Both the position numbers and the translations under genes were made by a program. A DNA stretch of 64,000 nt from Brienomyrus brachyistius (lineage: Eukaryota > Chordata > Actinopteri > Osteoglossiformes > Mormyridae). A model generated the notes under the pieces. It worked only from the letters and a program-made list of their open reading frames with translations. It did not search any database and had not been told where the DNA came from. Positions within the stretch are counted from its first letter, which is position 1. Each line of letters begins with the position of its first letter. The stretch spans positions 34,898,776 to 34,962,775 of the forward strand of contig NC_064536.1 in the NCBI RefSeq assembly GCF_023856365.1, written 5' to 3'. Below are positions 60,919-64,000 of this stretch, piece after piece.

Positions 60919-60991
60919 CAGGGAGTCCTGGGTGGGGCGAGGCGATGATCTCATAATTCCAGGCGGACAGCGCCCCGCTCGCATACGGGAC

Positions 60992-62754
60992 AGAACGGAA
61001 GGATCTCACGAGCAGCACCTTCAAAGTCTGAAAAACCCCAAAGCAAACTCACGTTATAGTGCAACTTAATACGCTTTATCCAAATTATCGCTTGTATTGT
61101 AGTTAAAGCTAAATATAGGACATACAGAATGCGTTTTAAAAGAATTGTCATATTAATAACAGATGGGATTTTTCTAAAGATGAAATATCTGTTTCAAGGT
61201 TCAAATGTTTACTGTCATTTGTATATAGTACAATGGCATTCTTACGTATTACTGTAACAAAATCTTAATGTAAAGCGGTACAATACTGTAGAAAAAATGC
61301 ATTCTGCTGTATGGGCACTTTTCCGTTTCCCATAAAATTTTGCAATGTACTGTAATTCAGCATATGCACTGAAAAAGTAACCTACAGAATTTACTCAAAT
61401 AAAATGATGTAACAATTTGCCTTCACTTTTTTGGGGTAATCATTTTTTAATTAAACTCATGTATAGCAAATATGTCAATTCATTTAATGTGCCATATTTA
61501 GCATTTGATGCAAAGTGGTACAAGGCAAGATGCAGGTGTCTTCACCAGAATGTGCTTGATGCAGTTCCCTGTCCCATTGGGTGTTAAGGGTTTTGCTTAA
61601 GGGCCCATAGACATGTAGATATTCTGCTGAGGCTGGGCACAAACTCACAACCTGCTGGTCACCAGCCCAGATACTTTCAGTCTTGTGAGCAACATAATGC
61701 CACATGCAAACCTGCCCTAAAGTCAATGGCACATTATTTCACTGTTATTTTAATGGTGATTTCACTGAAAAAGATGATGTGTACTTTAACGTAGTTTAAT
61801 GCACTTTAAAAAAATCCCCGTAATTTTTTGCACAAACTTTTCCTAAGTAAGTTTAACTGCAGCACTACTGAGTAAAAGTCACATAATTATAAGCCTTAAG
61901 AATCACATGTTAAATTTAAGGAAATTTGATAATTACCCTCAAGGTCTTGCGTAACATTCATTTTGATGTTTGTAGTAAATAAATCCTTAATTGATTCTAT
62001 CCATCCATCTGCCTACCTACACTAAAAATGTATTGTTGGATGTGACTTTAGATCAGATGCTGAATAGGGCCTTCTAATTAGCATTGGTCAAATTAGTTGC
62101 TAAATTTGGCTTTACGTTACTCCTAAAAAAATTATAAATTTACCCAAAATAATTGAGTGCAAAAACGTTGGCTTAAGTCCTAGAGGTTGTTTTTTTCAGA
62201 GGGGTATTATAACAGTAACATACTGTAAAATAGAGTACAGTAGATGAAATGTAACATTAACAGTAAACTACTGGCAAACCTGCTGCCAGTATTTTACTGT
62301 AAATTTACATGATAATTTTTACAGTGGTACTTCTGTCAGATCACTGAGTCAAATACGCTGGCCATCGATAACAACAATAAGTTCCACATCCATAGACAAA
62401 ACTGATACACACGCAAAAAGGGCCTGGGTAGTCAGAATGCTTAAGGGTGGTGAAATATGCAGTATACTTTTAAATGCAGTCTGGCGTGCTATGTGCTTGA
62501 TTGCTGGAAGGTGTTGCTGATAATGCTCTGAATGGTCTGTACCTTTCTCTGCAGCCCTTTGCAGCTCTGTGCCAAGAAGCTTTACAGCTCAGAAACAGTG
62601 AAGGAATGAACAAGGAATGTACAAGGAATTTTATTTGGCGTGAAAGGTGCAGATGTACGAGCAGAGAGACATAGCTATACAGACAAACATCATAAAAACA
62701 CTAAATATAATGAATATACGGGTAAACAGGGGTGTTAAAAGTAAATACAGAAGG
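60992..62754. other. Intergenic, upstream of tagln3
   Basis: No gene seen. 61490-61700 resembles an old dispersed element. A TACTGTAA-type palindromic motif recurs between 61240 and 62330. Confidence 0.5.
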
Positions 62755-63005
62755 TGCACTGGCTAGCATTGTTGCCTCATGGAACAGGGTTTGAGACCCT
62801 GCTATGGCTCCATGTGTGAAGTTTGCATGTTCTCCCCATGTTGCAATGGAGTTTCCTCTGACAATCCAGAAATATGCCAAGGTGAACTGGAGTTACCAAA
62901 CTGCCAGTAGATGTGAGTAAATGTCTCATCCTGGGTTATTTTCTACCTTGTACCCATATGCACTAGACCCCCAGAACCCTGAATAGGAAATTGGATGGAT
63001 GCACA
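62755..63005 (-). repeat. SINE-like repeat, family R, diverged copy
   Basis: Inverted relative to 46654-47008; GTTTGCATGTTCTCCCCATG and TGGATGGATGC end readable. More diverged than the other copies. Confidence 0.6.
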
Positions 63006-63198
63006 TAGAGAAAAACAGAATCTAAATAAACATAAGTATATGTACTAGAAAGTAAAAACTTTAAGACAGTATTGATTAAGAATAGTCAAGGTACCAGTGA
63101 ACAAACATTATCTGCAAAAGGGGCAAAGAGTGGATTTATGAGATAAGCTGAGATCACAACCGATTGATGGCTACTACAATTTTTGGGAAGAAGCTGTT

Positions 63199-63448
63199 TG
63201 TCATGCCCCGCTTGTCCTACCCTCCCGTGTGCCACGCCCCCTCATCTACCCCATGTGGATTCCCCATGTTCACCAGCTGTTTCCTGTTGTTGTCATTAGT
63301 TCAATGTATTTAGTCCGCGTTTCAATTTGTTTCCCTTGTCCGGTCATTAACGTTGCATGTTGTGGTTGGAGTGTGTTACCCCGCGAATAAAACCCTTTTG
63401 TCCGTATCCACGGCTATCTTCGTCTGCTTCCCTGTGCGAGCTGTAACA
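63199..63448 (+). repeat. Solo LTR, family S, copy 4, TSD CTGTT
   Basis: 250 bp from TGTCATGCCCC to GCTGTAACA, with GTATTTAGTCC and AATAAAACCC inside. Perfect 5-bp duplication CTGTT (63194-63198, 63449-63453). Best-preserved copy of the family. Confidence 0.88.
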
Positions 63449-63537
63449 CTGTTTTTGTGTCTTGCGGTTTCGGTTTGTATTACTTGAAAACACTTTCCAC
63501 TTTGAAAGTTATGGAAAAGGTAATGACCAGGATGAGA

Positions 63538-63720
63538 TGATAACAGATACTTTATTGATCCCCATTGGGAAATTCTCTTTATACCTCCCCCAACTTGCTC
63601 TTTGTAGGCAAGAATAAGCTGGCCATGATGGTCTTGCTCAAGGACCTGCAGACATGCTGGAGCTGGGTTCAAACTGGCAACCTTCTGATCACAGGGACAG
63701 CCCACTGAGCCATCAGCATG
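63538..63720 (-). repeat. Dispersed repeat (ACTTTATTGATCCCC family)
   Basis: Starts TACTTTATTGATCCCCATTG, a common fish repeat end, with TGCTCAAGGACCTGCAGA inside. Partial. Confidence 0.5.
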
Positions 63721-64000
63721 GCATGACAGAAGGACAATCCACAGCGCAGCTTACAAACTCAATTCAATTAATTTATGCATAGTACATTTTCACAACATTA
63801 CATTATCACAAAGCACTTTAAATTATCCCTGTACAAAGCTCCCATACAGTCCCAGTTTACAAAGTAAGATTTTGTATAGTCCAGGTCTAAAGGCAGAAGG
63901 TTCATTGGAATTATGGAAGCTGATGTCTGGCCAGGCAGCTGAGGAAGCTGTTTCCTTTGGCAGGATGGAGGGGTGGTGTGGTCCAGCAGCAAGGAAGGAT

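Overview
The window looks like ray-finned fish (probably teleost) nuclear DNA. The evidence is a multi-exon vertebrate transgelin-3 gene with canonical splice sites, fish-type L2, CR1 and Harbinger repeats, and fish-type endogenous retroviruses. Only one clear host gene is present (tagln3, minus strand, about 60.9 to 51.7 kb) plus one possible orphan leader exon near 36.2 kb. The rest is mobile elements and unassigned non-coding DNA.

Layout: 1-4614 is the 3' part of an endogenous retrovirus (ERV-1: gag scrap, pol, env almost deleted, polypurine tract, 3' LTR). 4615-14950 is mostly non-coding, with a short LTR-like block plus an envelope-tail ORF (7.7-8.4 kb), a CR1 fragment (11.35-11.87 kb) and small repeats. 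14.96-18.87 kb and 30.40-31.3 kb are the two halves of a second retrovirus (ERV-2), split inside env by the main item of the window.

That item, at 18877-30394, is an 11.5 kb Maverick/Polinton element of the adintovirus type. It has about 0.46 kb terminal inverted repeats and is flanked by a 6-bp duplication (GTATGG). Its left arm reads rightward: three early-like ORFs, a complete tRNA-Leu(UAA), a chromodomain integrase, minor capsid, a basic core/pVI-like protein, the major capsid protein and an adenain-like protease. The right arm reads leftward: a packaging ATPase, a small membrane-active-type protein and a conserved Polinton protein. The two arms converge on a shared poly(A) region. No protein-primed DNA polymerase B is visible. 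Several genes carry single lesions (one in-frame TGA, three frameshifts), so the copy is recent but dead as it stands.

31.3-51.7 kb is a repeat field. It holds an L2 LINE (minus) with a nested solo LTR, a 1.3 kb element encoding a membrane/coiled-coil ORF, a two-gene PIF/Harbinger transposon (transposase + strand, Myb-like partner - strand) interrupted by a LINE and cut by a CR1, a second decayed Harbinger, minisatellites and a mariner-like MITE. 51.7-60.9 kb is tagln3. Its introns hold a 32-bp minisatellite, a 3.9 kb hAT transposon with an 8-bp duplication ending 29 bp from an exon, a SINE-like insertion and a MITE. 61-64 kb is non-coding with further repeats, including a perfect solo LTR with 5-bp duplications.

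All family names rest on reading motifs by eye. No database search was run.
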